NCBI RefSeq assembly: GCF_026914265.1
Contig: NC_069134.1
Coordinates: forward strand, 64,862,094-64,926,093
Source: Mya arenaria
Lineage: Eukaryota > Mollusca > Bivalvia > Myida > Myidae
Reading direction: 5' to 3'
DNA: 64,000 nt
Below are positions 11,901 through 23,589 of the stretch, in pieces (position 1 is the stretch's first letter; the number at the start of each line of letters is the position of its first letter). The translations under genes were made by a program, and so were the position numbers. The notes under the pieces are model-generated. The model made no database searches and was not told where the DNA came from. It was given only the letters and a program-made list of their open reading frames with translations.

Positions 11901-13154
11901 CTTCGTTGGCTCGATGTATTTTCGCCGGTCCCAAGGAATTCGAACCAACGGGCTTTGACTATATGCTCACTCATTAATATGTTCTTTTTGGGGAAAATTA
12001 CGAAAACAAAATCCAACGACGGCAAAATTTGTAGGGTCGGGTTGGGGGGGATACGGCGATCTTGTTAGTGGAAACAAACATTTTTTACGCTGTATGTGTC
12101 AACATTAGGGAAGTACCCTTCACTCTATTTCCATTCGACTTCTTTTGTAAATTTATTGACTGGTTTTATAAAAAGTTATGTAAATAGCTCTTCAGGGGAT
12201 ACACCATTATAATATATATAAAGAAGAGGTGACATTTGTAAGGCGCAAATGTTTTTTAAAACTTATTCATTTAGTGTTCAGGCAATCAAAGAGGATCATC
12301 TTGGTGTTAGCCAGTCTAACTACAAACACTGTCCTAGCCTTGGTGTCGCTGTCATAGCCTTGGTGTCGTTGTCCTAGCTATGGTGTCGCCGTCCTAGCAT
12401 TGGTGTCGCTGTCATAGCCTTGGTGTCGTTGTCCTAGCTTTGGTGCCGCCGTCCTAGCATTGGTGTCGCTGTCATAGCATTGGTGTCGCTGTCATAGCAT
12501 TGGTGTCGCCGTCCTAGCTTTGGTGTTGCTGTTATAGCCTTGGTGTCGCTGTCATATAGCCTTGGTGTCGTTGTCCTAGCCGTGGTGTCGCCGTCCTAGT
12601 ATTGGTGTCCCTGTCGCTGATTATGGCGTGGCATGGCAAAACTTTAACCATGGTCACAGATACAAAATCGTTAAAGATATTCAAATCACAAGCGACACAT
12701 GTTCATGTAAATATTTTTATTATTTACAGGTGGTGACAAACCTATTCTTAACTGGCAGGTTGGTCAGGACAATCCCGGAACACATCTTACCAACATCAAC
12801 ATGTCACCTGACAAGAAATATCTAGTCATTCCATCAACTGGACGCTATTTTCTGTACAGTCAAGTAGGGTTTCTCATTTATTACAAGGGCAACGTCACTG
12901 AACAAGAGCTACAGCCTCTGTCCCATTACATATACCGTAGCAATTTCATCTACGCGACAGACCAACAACTTTTGCGAAGTGATCTCACACAGTGTTGGGG
13001 CGAGGACAAATACTACGGAAGATACACAAGCTACGTCGGGGCGTCCGTTTTGTTGAACAAAGAAGACAAAATATACGTTGAAGTTTCGCAAATCGAGCTT
13101 TTGTCAAGAGGTGAACGCAGTTTAACATATTTTGGTCTCTTCAAAATGGGCTGA
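8962..13154 (+). CDS. TNF superfamily ligand, type II membrane protein (copy 2 of array)
   Basis: Seen: coding exons 8962-9651, 9919-9955, 10969-11100 and 12730-13154, all with GT/AG introns. The total is 1284 nt, 427 aa plus stop. The N-terminal cytoplasmic part ends in a basic patch (RRKRK). A transmembrane helix covers about residues 133-156 (SLISIVHVCVILAFAAISIM). The stalk keeps CLPC and CC but is five codons shorter than in copies 1 and 3. The 37-nt microexon encodes FFQRQHPIECPL, the most divergent of the three. The Pro-rich exon has sequons NDT, NGS and NVS. The terminal exon (from residue 287) is a TNF domain with YLVIPSTGRYFLYSQVGF and the C-terminus YFGLFKMG. Neighbours are the paralogous copies on either side, same strand. 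An AATAAA lies at 14506 (another at 14065). Confidence 0.9.
10017..10640. mobile_element. Interspersed non-autonomous element, interrupted by a younger MITE
   Basis: This segment in intron 2 of TNF copy 2 starts with CTTAATAATTAAG and contains words also found, in opposite orientation, at 34299-34470 and 61395-61690 (ACAGCCAATGAAATTGCA, CTGCGTCAGATCTTACG). An uninterrupted version is at 20030-20275 in TNF copy 3. It is non-coding and its family is not identified. Confidence 0.5.
10186..10527. mobile_element. MITE with TTAA target-site duplication
   Basis: About 340 bp. The terminal inverted repeats read AGCTGCACTCTCACAGAT, with one mismatch on the left end, and are flanked by TTAA. The paralogous position in TNF copy 3 (near 20180, CTTTAAATACCCGC) is an empty site. 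Further copies lie at 32786-33140 and, degraded, at 40660-40936, with a piece at 17731-17840. The TTAA target suggests piggyBac-type mobilisation. There is no internal gene. Confidence 0.75.
10858..10945 (+). repeat. 34-nt intronic repeat, two to three copies
   Basis: Units of the type CCAAATTTCATGGCTCGACA plus TAATTCATGGTATA lie directly upstream of the Pro-rich exon of TNF copy 2. Confidence 0.7.
11861..11961. mobile_element. CAGTCGAACC-end MITE (Tigger/pogo-like), internally shortened
   Basis: A TA precedes CAGTCGAACTCCGCTGACTC, and the right end is CCAACGGGCTTTGACTATA. At about 100 bp it is shorter than the 175-bp full form at 27367-27541. Confidence 0.65.
12330..12622 (+). repeat. 20-nt minisatellite in TNF copy 2, about 14 units
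   Basis: Units such as TTGGTGTCGCTGTCATAGCC are repeated, with variants, in the intron before the TNF exon. Confidence 0.9.
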
Positions 13155-14511
13155 ACCTGATTATACTTCGCGTGTAGATACTTTATTAAACGTCTTTCAA
13201 ACCAAAAGGCAGCATTTCCAGCCGCCTTAAAGCGTGGCCATGCGTATGTCAAAAATCCCGACAGTTGCGTTGCTTACCATGGCCTTTGTAGCACACATCC
13301 AGTCACCCGGCCATGCCTACTGCGGAGATCAATGGGACTGAGTAACGGTGACCCCTGAAATGAACGGTGTCTTAGGTCCTGCAAACACAGTGCCAAACTC
13401 CAAGCAGCGGTTACTTCCCTTGCAGTATGTTAACATTACGCCAAGGGAGATCACTGCGTAGGAGATTGATACAACACTTGAAGGGAGATAATGCCAAACC
13501 CCAAGCAGCGGTTACTTCCCCTTGCAGTATCTTCTCGCTAAGGGAGGTCACTGCGTATGGGATTGGTATATACCTAGCCTAGCTACAAACAGTGCCATTA
13601 CCAGTATGCCAGTATTGTGTGGAGAAAAAACAAACTAATCATGCGAGATCATTATGCTCAAATTATGATGATCCTGCTGCTGAGAAAACTTCCAGTCATG
13701 TTTGAATAATATGCTTAAGCTTACACATGTATATACTCATCTGCCTTGTAAAAAGGGCAGAATAGCTTTAAGGGCCAATACCATTGCGTTGTTATTTAGA
13801 AGCGTTTGTTAACACATGTGACCGTCATATAGTTGGTTGTAACCCTGTGTACAAATGAGTATTGTATTGCCTCTGGTATAATCAGAGTATTTTCTGTTAT
13901 ATTTTTGTATTCTCATGAATATGATATGCTGTATATATTATTTCGTAAAATATATGTCATATTTTGAAAAATAATTTTTAATAATTAAGAGTGTAAGTTT
14001 TAATTCATAATTTTGTACATTATTTAATTTTGCTGGCAAAGTTGGAATGAAAACGTAACCGAAGAATAAAGGTTTATTTCATTAATTTGTACATAATTTA
14101 ATTATATTATGATGTTTTTCGTATAATGCTACGCATAACGAAAATATATATGCATGCTGTATCGAGGGGTGAAAGCAAGAAGGTTTTAAGTGACATTAAC
14201 TCAGCAATAAGATAGAACCTTTATGCTTTCACGTATGCAATATCCAAATGAAATATGCCGTTGCTCATAAAAGGAACCTCAGATCTCAAACATAAGAATG
14301 CTTGCAGGGAATATGGGACATGTTATATATGAAGGTTGATAGCAATGTCTGTCTGTATGTTTGTCCAGCTGTTTAATCATACATTGTGTATTAGCATACA
14401 CATTCATGGTTGTGAGATTTGCATTTCGAATTTTGTTTTGCTATACAGAATTTTCGCTGAAATTTATAAATTATAAATTGATGTTGTTTATGAAATACTT
14501 TGCAAAATAAA
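13155..14511 (+). other. Probable 3' UTR / 3' flank of TNF copy 2
   Basis: No gene. Paralogous to 3305-4664. From about 13640 onward it is more similar to copy 1 than the upstream part of the TNF exon is. AATAAA occurs at 14065-14070 and 14506-14511. Confidence 0.5.
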
Positions 14512-14596
14512 AATAATTAAATGTTCTGTTTAGTATCCTGATTTATATATGTTTATATTTTGTTTAGAAAAAGCACATGAATAGAAAACTAGACTT

Positions 14597-14764
14597 CAGT
14601 CGAACCTCGTTGGCTCGAACTCCTAGGGACCGGCAAAAAATACTTCGAGCCTCGAAAAATTCGAGCAAAGCGGGACTGTTTACATCCAGTATAAAGAAAT
14701 CGATCCTTTTAATCCAGGTCGAGCTAATGAAGAATTCGAGCCAAGCGAGTTCGAGAAAACGGGA
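14597..14764. mobile_element. CAGTCGAACC-end MITE, inverted relative to the other copies
   Basis: It starts CAGTCGAACCTCGTTGGCTC. Its interior (for example AGTATAAAGAAATCGATCC) is the reverse complement of the interior of the copies at 25635, 27367 and 29175. The right end is degraded. Confidence 0.6.
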
Positions 14765-15818
14765 TGCTTCCAATATTTGACACTGTTACGAGTTTGAATC
14801 AGAGCCAGTTTTCTTTTTAAAACATCACAAATTCCTAGGTAATGACTATACATTGAAAGAGTACAAATTGTCTTATAATACGAAAAACACCTACCCATTG
14901 TAAAGCCGGAATAAAGATAAAAACAAGTGCCCTGGTTTTATTGGACATTCTCGATGATATATATTAGTTAAATTGGGAGGATATTGACTCATTTAGCTTC
15001 TAAAAATACTGTTCAGGTCATAAGAACTGTTTGAAAAATATTTTGAATACCTCACATTTAAATTTGAAGACATTTGTCATCAAAATAATGTGACACAACA
15101 TGAGATTTTGGGCCCAAATGAGGTATCTAGGCGAAAGTGAGTTATTTTCATATTCACAAAGCTTATTCTTTTCCCTACCCAAATTATTTATTTTTTTGAG
15201 AACATCATGCATATCTTACCTGACACTTCAGCAAAAGACAGAAAATACATCAATTTTGAAAACGAGGTTACCTCATTTGGACCCCAAATCACAGAGTGCG
15301 TCACAAATGGACGTTATTATTATTGGTCTGTTGTCGGTCCTAATTTGTACCGTACGTAAGGGAAAATAATAGTTGAATTACGAAGATATTTAATGAAATA
15401 GCTTCTTAAAATATTGTACTGTAACAGGTCATTAGAACTATTTAAAAACATATCTTGAATACGTCGGATTTGGAATTTAAAGACATGGGCCTTCTAACGT
15501 GCGTAAAGATTCAGAATTTTAGTTGACTTTTATGGCAGTGTATAAATAAATTGAACGTTTTGCTTGGAAAATCAAACTATTCTTTTGGAAACAGTTATTT
15601 TTATTACACCATGATATCGTGTCGAAAAATCAAACGTACAAATTTGTCTTTAAGTTAACGTTGCTCTTGGTAAAAAAGTATGGATAACTGATACTACAGA
15701 TTATTCAGAATTTTGTGAAAGTTAACAAAGTTGTTAACAGCATCGTTTGTATTATTTGAATCTGTAATCGTCTAGAACTTTCCGTTGCATATTTGTGATC
15801 TGCAATATTTGTAACAAG
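14765..15818. other. Intergenic spacer between TNF copies 2 and 3; no gene seen
   Basis: AT-rich and paralogous to 4770-5640 of the first spacer, apart from the insertion at 15087-15303. Confidence 0.6.
15087..15303. mobile_element. MITE with about 217 bp, inserted after duplication
   Basis: Ends are inverted repeats: TGTGACACAACATGAGATTT with CCCAAATGAGGTA on the left, and CCTCATTTGGACCCCAAATC with GCGTCACA on the right. Spacer 1 lacks the element (CATCAAATGGACG near 5070), while spacer 2 has it between CATCAAA and AAATGGACG. This gives a clear filled and empty pair. Confidence 0.7.
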
Positions 15819-16912
15819 ATTTCAGGCAACTGTTTCAGGCAATTGTCTCACATTGTTCCAGACAACTGTTCCACAAAGTTCCAGACAACTGTTCCTAAAG
15901 GCTACAGGCATATGTTTCAAATAGTTCCAGACAACTGTTCCTCAAGGCTACAGGCATATGTTTCACATAGTTCCAGACAACTGTTCCACAAGGCTCCATA
16001 TTTCACAAAGTTCCAGACAAACTGATTCGCAAGGTTCCAGGCAACTGTTTCACAGGTTCCAGGCAACTGTTTCACGAGGTTCCGGACAACTGTTTTACGA
16101 GGTTCCAGGCAACTGTCTCACAAAGTTCCAGACAACTGCCACAAACAACTGTCTAACAAAGTTCCAGGCAACTGTTTCACAAGGTTCTAGACAACTGTGT
16201 CACAAGGTTCTAGATAACTGTGTCACAAGGTTCTAGACAACTGTGTCACAAGGTTCTAGACAACTGTGTCGCAAGGTTCCAGACAACTGTTTCACCAGGT
16301 TCCAGACATCTGTTTTACGAGGTCCCAGACAACTGTTTCACAAGGTTACAGACAACTGTTTCACCAGGTTCCAGACAACTGTTTTACGAGGTCCCAGGCA
16401 ACTGTGTCACAAGGTTCTGGACAACTGTGTCACAAGGTTCCAGGCAACTGTGTCACAAGGTTCTGGACAACTGTGTCACAAGGTTCCAGGGAACTGTGTC
16501 ACAAGGTTCTAGACAACTGTGTCACAAGGTTCCAGGCAACTGTGTCACAAGGTTCTTGACAACTGTGTCACAAGGTTCCAGGCAACTGTGTCACAAGGTT
16601 ATTGACAACTGTGTTACAAGGTTATTGACAACTGTTTCACAAGATTCCATCTAACTGTTTCACAAGGTTCTAGACAACTGTTTCCCGAGGTTCCAGGCAA
16701 CTTTTTCACCAGGTTCCGGGCAACTGTATCACAAGGTTCCAGACAACAGTTTCAGGCGACTGTCTCACACTATCCCAGACAACTGTTTCACATGTTCCAG
16801 TCAACTTTTTCACAGGTTCCAGTCAACTTTTTCACAGGTTCCAGTCAACTGTTTCACAGGTTCCAGTCAACTGTTTCACAGGTTCCAGTCAACTTTTTCA
16901 CAAGGTTCCACT
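15819..16912 (+). repeat. 23-nt minisatellite between TNF copies 2 and 3, about 45 units
   Basis: Same family as 5641-6965. The middle is dominated by a subvariant with CTGTGTCACAAGGTTC, and the right end by a shorter variant (CACAGGTTCCAGTCAAC), showing local homogenisation. All three + frames are mostly free of stops. Confidence 0.95.
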
Positions 16913-18944
16913 TTTCTTGGGAACTGGTTGTGTTTAAATTCATCTCTTGGATACCCGATTCAGATTAGAAAGTCATAAACTATGTGAAAGGAAAAATATG
17001 AATGCCTCAAAAGGGGTTTGAAAACGATTTATGGATCAAGCCGATGATTTTACCCTCAGGGTAGTGGTTGGCCACTTGCTTCTCAACATGTCAAACCGGG
17101 AAATAAAACAGCCGTTTCATATTTACCGCTTTATAAATGGTCATTACACAGTTAACTCCCCTGACACGTAAAAGCTTTTTGAACACATCGAAGTGAAAAA
17201 TATGGACGAAGACAGAGATACTCTTTCATCAGATTACTTTCAGGAAGGCCTTTTATATGCTGATATTGTCACCGTTTTAAGGGAAAGTCATGGTTTCAAA
17301 TATTTTTTCACTATTTGAGTACTGATAACATTTTCGTAAAGACGTACAGTGACGCTCGTTCTGTTGCTGACTCTGTTGTCAACTCGATCGGGCATTCTGG
17401 ACGTTATCATGGTATCGAATGTATTGGGCGAACTGACACAAGATGTGGTCACCATCCTCCTCTGACATTTTGTTTATTACGCTCACCACTTCGCCTTGTT
17501 GACATTGGTATTTAGTCTCCATGGCCATGATGGCTGAATAACATGAATACTGTCTGTTTGCATGTAAAAAAGGATAAATGGCGTTTTTGAATCAGGGGAG
17601 CTAACTGTGTTATTACCATAAAGCGGCAAAGATGAAACCCCGTTTTGATTGGCTAAACAACGTCGCGGCCTCAATTTAATAAGTAGTGCCTAACTTAGTC
17701 ACTTGTGTCGACAACTTTTTATCCTAAATTTTAGAAAATCTACGATCTGATTTTTTGTTAGCAATCTTATATCATTGGTTTGCAGATATTTACGCAAAAA
17801 AATTGTTCTTTCCAAGACAAAAAATAAAAAGATTTAAAAATGGTAAGTCAGCAAAACGGCTTACATTGAATTACAACCATAAATAAAACAAAACAAATGG
17901 TAAAAGAGACACTGTTATTCAAAATCAGTACCTACACATTAATAACAAACATACATTTTGAGTTATAAATCTTTAACTACTTACCAAATAATGCATTTAT
18001 TGAAAATATTAATTACTGATAACAAGATCGTAACAGTGTATTTAATAGCTGAAAAAAAGTGCATGATTCACCTCAGTTATCGAACGACAACTTACGATTC
18101 AGTTTAAAAAACCGACGCTCTCATAGCTTTTCCTACAGTTTCAAGGAAAAGAAAAGTCGCTTAAAAACAAAAAAAAACAAAAACATATTAAACTTAATAT
18201 TCCTCGTGCAATAAGTATTAGGTATTGTTCATGAAGGAATGCTTTAAAATGAAGCAAACACTTACACTGACCCTGTACTGACTTTTGGCAACACCAGCGA
18301 TGACTTCACATGTAATACAAGAGTACAAATCAACTGTTTGTAGCCTTGACCTTTTACATAACAGCTCCGATATCTATATCAATAATAAACTCACCAGGGT
18401 ATTACCGCTTACCTAATGACATAGTTATACTATCATCATAACAATACGAAATCGTTGGTAAATTGAAAATTACCCTTTACCAGGAAGTATTTTAATTTGA
18501 AATACAGTTTAAAGCGCAGACATTAAATAAGTAGTCTTATTTCGTCTGTAGAGCTGTTTGAACCTCCATCGCTGGAACGTAAATGTTTCAAAAACGTAAT
18601 ACATGTTTTTACTAAATAATTAAAATCATTATTTAGATTCATAAAGTTAATGCATATATAACTTATTAAACAAGTTACAGCGACAATGAGGTAGAAGCAT
18701 TTGCTGTAAAAAAAACGGATATATAATATTAAAACAGAACCGTCACAAATGCATTTACATTTATGTGCATTTATCGTTCCGAAACAAAAAATATGAAATT
18801 TTACCATGCATTTTCGTGTCAAAAACACCAACAGAAGTATCATTTGAATAAATATCTTATCATTTTTTAACTTTTCTGAAAAACTCCGTCTTAAACGAAT
18901 CAATATCAACTAAATACATAAAAGTGAGTTTCTTCTTGTTTCAG
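16913..18944. other. Upstream flank of TNF copy 3; no gene seen
   Basis: Paralogous to 6966-8950. It contains the tRNA-like fragment (17055-17105), the integrase-core relic (17204-17515), a partial TTAA-MITE (17731-17840), and at 17895-18070 a copy of an interspersed repeat also found at 32470-32655 (reverse) and 47690-47930. The acceptor before the TNF start exon ends at 18944. Confidence 0.5.
17204..17515 (+). mobile_element. Decayed fragment of an integrase-core-type element (second paralogue)
   Basis: Shows DSVVNSIGHSGRYHGIE and an upstream SDYFQEGL-like stretch, matching the fragment at 7258-7560. It is broken and only a short N-terminal part remains. Confidence 0.35.
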
Positions 18945-18955
18945 AACCTCTTAAC

Positions 18956-21900
18956 ATGTCGCAGCATGACGCAAATGAGGTATTCAGAGACCCCCTGCCA
19001 GCCGCGCATTGCGCGAAAAGTAACGGCAACGGTTCAAGCTCTTACGAAGTGGTCAGCGCGGCTGCTCCTGGCCTCCAATTCCATTCGCCTCCCATCTTTA
19101 ATACCGATACCGGGTTTGATCCAGCGAGGCAGCACTATTCACAGGATGATCTCATAAATGATAATTTTCCTACCGAATCCTGTCCAACACCGGCGCAAGT
19201 CTCAAATGGAAATACCATGGACTCTCGCCCAAACAGAAAATGCGATTCTCTCAACTTTCTTCGCAGGAAACGCAAAGCGTCGGAGCTAATCTCCATTGAC
19301 GAAGGAACTGAAAATACTGATAAACCAGTTGCCAACAGATACTCATTAATACGTATTGTACATATATGTGTGATTCTGGTGTTTGCAGCAATATCCGTCA
19401 TGTCTCTAGTGTTCGCCATGAAGGTTCAGCAACAAATTGAAGATCTTCAGACAAAGTACGATTCTTTGCACACGTTTCAAGCCCAGACTGAAAGAGAGCC
19501 CAACGTCTGTTTGCCCTGCATAGAGGTGGAAAGAGGCCCTTCGCCAGAAGACACACCGGAATTAAAGGATTTGTTGAAAAGGGTTGAAAATGGACAAGAG
19601 ATGTGTTGCATTAAGACCAGAGCCCAATATGCTCTGTTGCTCAATCTGGTACGTGTTTTGATATGAGTTCTTCTTCACATTGACAACTCTTCGGACCATC
19701 TGTTAATCTTTTTACATTTAATACATACTGAATTTGTAACTAACGAGTGCCTTTATAATAATTAAACTAGTTTAAACTTGTAAAGAAATGTACACATTTC
19801 GCTGAACTTTTCCTTTTTTATATAACAAATGTTTTTCTTCTTATCTCAATTAGCTGAAACCTCGTCTATAATTTACTTCAGTAGTAAGTGTTTTACGAAA
19901 GGTGTCTATTTTGCTTTTACAGTTTTGGCAAAGAAAGCACCTCGAAAAATGTGCTCGTGGTAAGTGTTTTAGTTTACTTACGTTCTTTGCAATATAGTTA
20001 CAACTATATTAAAGTAAAAAAATCTTAATGATTTAGAATGTGCGAAGGGAGCATAGCGAATGAGTCCTTCTTAATTATTAAGATACAGGCAATCTAACTG
20101 ATAAAAAAATATCACACTGTTAATCCAAAATCTGACGCAGAAATTCGTATCCGATGAGTAGATTAAGTACCTTTAAATACCCGCAAAAACCGAAATTAAC
20201 AGACGTGATTTAACATAGAATAAAATGCAAATTCATTTGCTGAAGATAAAGGTTGATATCTAACATTAATTATTATTGCTAGACGTGAAATAAGGCATAC
20301 GTGTTTGATTCAATGTAACCTGAAAAAAATTGCAATCATTATAGGGAAGTGAAATGCAAGGACATATTTGTTCGTATACGTGCTTATAATATAAGTATAA
20401 CATAAAAATACTATTAAACCATTTTAATATGGACTTCGACTTTCCAACAAACATATATTTCATTTTCAAAAGAAAGAAAAATCATGGTATACCATATTTC
20501 ATTGTAATTCATCGTACCTTAAAATTCATGGCTCTCCATAATTCATGGTACACCAATATTAATGGCTGTCCATACTTCATGGTATACCAAAATTCATGGC
20601 TCGTCATACTTCATGGTACTCCAAAATTCATGGCTCTCCATACTTCATGGTATACCAAAATTCATGGCTCTCCATACTTCATGGTATACCAAAATTCATG
20701 GCTCTCCATACTTCATGGTATACCAAAATTCATGGCTCTCCATAATTCATGGTACACCAAAAATCATGGCTCTCCATTCTTTATGGTATACCAAAATTTA
20801 TGGCTCGTCATAATTTATGGTACATAAACTTCATCTTTGGTATATTTTGTTTTCAGAGGTGCTCCAGAACGAGAACCAACAACCCACTTCCTGCAATAAC
20901 ACTACGTCCAATGATTCCATCTCACTTCCGCCAACCCAGCCGCTTTATGGCAACGTGTCCGCTCATTTGCAAGCCGGGAGTCAACTGGGCAACTTAGGTA
21001 TTTTTTGTAGAAACTGTTCTGTTAAGCCAGCGGAAAATGGTCTTTAGTTTCTTATAACCGCCCAACCCTGTTCGAGACATAGGTGGCAATATTGACCAGT
21101 GATTGCATAAAAATCCCTGACCGATACTTTCTGCCATTGTCCGTACTCCCGCCGCCAACGTGATTTATTTTGACAAATATCGGTTTGGTAAGAAAAGGAC
21201 AATAAACGGTAAAATGGCGCCAAAAAATATATGTATCATATGCAACCCCCTCCACTCCCCCCCACCCCCCCAACACCTCACACACACTCTGAAAACTACT
21301 GATGTTTTTATACATTTACACAGACTAACAGGAATGACTATGAATGAAAAACGTTAGCAACTGTTAAGTATCAGCTAAATAATATATGTTCATATTTATT
21401 GCACTTGTCGATTTCACCTTTAACGAATTCTATGGAGAAGGAAGTTTAACAAAACGTGAAGACTTAAACACCACATGATTACACACGGTAAGGATTTTGG
21501 CCAATAATTTTCAAATGAATGCACTAGTGTGCTTTCCCCCCAAAATCGGTATATTATTAGGCCAAAAAAAGTTTTTCGACTATGGTAGTAAGAGAATAAG
21601 ATTCGTAGGTAGGCACATGTTTTTGAGAACCCGGTTTTCAGTACCAACCCGACCTATATAAAGTTAAATCGCTATTGTAGAAAGTTTTAAACATCAAATG
21701 GTCAAATTTTAATACAGTCGAAACCCGCTGGCTAGAAATCGCTTGGCTCGAATTCTTCGTTGGCTCGATCTTTATGTAAAGGAGCGATTTCTTTATACTG
21801 AATGTAAGCATTCCCACCTGGCTCGATCTTTACGAGGCTCGATGTATTTTCGCTGGTCCCTAGGAGTTGGAACCAATGGGGTTGCACTTTTTGGGGAAAA

Positions 21901-23589
21901 TTGCGAAAACAAAATCCAAACGACGGCAAAAATTGTAGGGTCGGGTTGGAGGGGGGGGGGGGGGGGGGGCAAAATACGACGATCTTGTTAGTGGAAACAA
22001 ACAGTTTTTAAGCTGTATGTGTCAACACTGAGGAAGTACCCTTCACTCTATTTCCATTCGACTTCTTTTGTTAATTTATTGGCTGGTTATATAAAAGGTT
22101 TTGTAAATAGCTCTTCAGGGGATACACCATTATAATTCATAAAGAAGAGGTGACACTTATAAGGCGCAAATGTATTTTAAAACTTCAGACAATCAGAGGA
22201 TCATCTTGGTGTTAGCCAGTATAACTTCAAGCATTGTAATAGCCGGTGTGTCGTTGTCCTAGCCTTGGTGTCGCTGTCATAGCATTGGTGTCGTTGTCAT
22301 AGCCTTGGTGTCGCTGTCCTAGCTTGGTGTCACTGTCCTAGCCTTGGTGTCGTTGTCATAGCCTTGGTGTCGTTGTCCTAGCCTTGGTGTCGCTGTCCTA
22401 GCCTTGGTGTCACTGTCCTAGCCTTGGTGTCGTTGTCATAGCCTTGGTGTCGCTGTCCTAGCCTTGGTGTCGTTGTCCTAGCCTTGGTGTCGTTGTCCTA
22501 GCCTTGGTGTCGCTGTCCTAGCCTTGGTGTCGTTGTCCTAGCTTTGATGTCGCTGTCCTAGCCTTGGTGTCACTGTCCTAGCCTTGGTGTCACTGTCCTA
22601 GCCTTGGTGTCGCTGTCCTAGCCTTGGTGTCACTGTCCTAGCCTTGGTGTCACTGTCCTAGCCTTGGTGTCGTTGTCATAGCCTTGGTGTCGTTGTCATA
22701 GCCTTGGTGTCGTTGTCCTAGCCTTGGTGTCGTTGTCCTAGCCTTGGTGTCACTGTCCTAGCCTTGGTGTCGTTGTCATAGCCTTGGTGTCGCTGTCCTA
22801 GCCTTGGTGTCGTTGTCCTAGCCTTGGTGTCGCTGTCATAGCCTTGGTGTCGTTGTCCTAGCCTTGGTGTCGCTGTCCTAGCCTTGGTGTCACTGTCCTA
22901 GCCTTGGTGTCGTTGTCATAGCCTTGGTGTCGTTGTCCTAGCTTTGATGTCGCTGTCCTAGCCTTGGTGTCGCTGTCCTAGCCTTGGTGTCACTGTCCTA
23001 GCCTTGGTGTCGTTGTCATAGCCTTGGTGTCGTTGTCGCTGGTTATGGCGTGGCATTGCAAAACTTTAACCCATGGTCACAGATATAAAATTGTTAAAGC
23101 TATTCAAATTAAACTTCATACACAAGAGACACATGTAAATGTTTATATTTTCATTAATTTACAGATGGTTATAAACCTATTCAAAACTGGCAGGTTGGTC
23201 AGGATGCTCCCGGAACACATCTTACCAACATCAACATGTCATCTGACAATAAATCTCTAGTCATTCCCTCCACTGGACGCTACTTCCTGTACAGTCAAGT
23301 AGGGTTTCTCATTTATTACAAGGACGGCGTCACAAAACAAGAGCCACGGTCTCTGTTCCATTTCGTATACCGTAGAAATCACCTCTACGCGACAGACCAA
23401 CAACTTTTGCGAAGTGATCTCACACAGTGTTGGGGTGAGGACAAAGACTACGGAAGATACACAAGCTACGTCGGGGCGTCCGTTATGTTGAACAAAGGAG
23501 ACAACATATACGTTAAAGTTACGCAAATCGAGCTTTTGTCAAGAGGTGAAAGAAGTTTAACATACTTCGGTCTCTTCAAAATGGGCTGA
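18956..23589 (+). CDS. TNF superfamily ligand, type II membrane protein (copy 3 of array)
   Basis: Seen: coding exons 18956-19648, 19923-19959, 20857-20997 and 23165-23589, with GT/AG introns and matching phases. The total is 1296 nt, 431 aa plus stop. A transmembrane helix spans about residues 129-153 (YSLIRIVHICVILVFAAISV), with an Arg near its cytoplasmic side. The coiled stalk (QQQIEDLQTKYDSLHTFQ) is followed by CLPC. The microexon encodes FWQRKHLEKCAR. The Pro-rich exon has several sequons (NNT, NDS, NVS). The TNF domain starts near residue 289 and contains LVIPSTGRYFLYSQVGF, CWGEDKDYGRYTSYVGASV and the C-terminus YFGLFKMG. The intron before the TNF exon is the longest of the array because of the 20-nt minisatellite. 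AATAAA lies at 24896. Function by family: a trimeric cytokine ligand anchored in the plasma membrane. Confidence 0.9.
20030..20275. mobile_element. Interspersed element, uninterrupted paralogue of 10017-10640
   Basis: Starts CTTAATGATTTAGAATGTGC and contains AAATCTGACGCAGAAATTCG. It lacks the TTAA MITE found in copy 2 and so marks the pre-insertion state. Confidence 0.45.
20500..20826 (+). repeat. 34-nt intronic minisatellite, about 9-10 units
   Basis: The unit is CCAAAATTCATGGCTCTCCA plus TACTTCATGGTATA. The array ends about 30 nt before the Pro-rich exon of TNF copy 3. Confidence 0.9.
21715..21886. mobile_element. CAGTCGAACC-end MITE, right end degraded
   Basis: TA precedes CAGTCGAAACCCGCTGGC. 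The interior (AAAGGAGCGATTTCTTTATA) matches the other copies. Confidence 0.6.
22236..23037 (+). repeat. 20-nt minisatellite in TNF copy 3, about 40 units
   Basis: The unit is GCCTTGGTGTCGTTGTCCTA, with CGCTG and CACTG variants. It is in nearly perfect 20-nt register from 22381 to 23020. The variants recur in higher-order blocks, for example the order CACTG, CGTTG, CGCTG. Confidence 0.95.
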
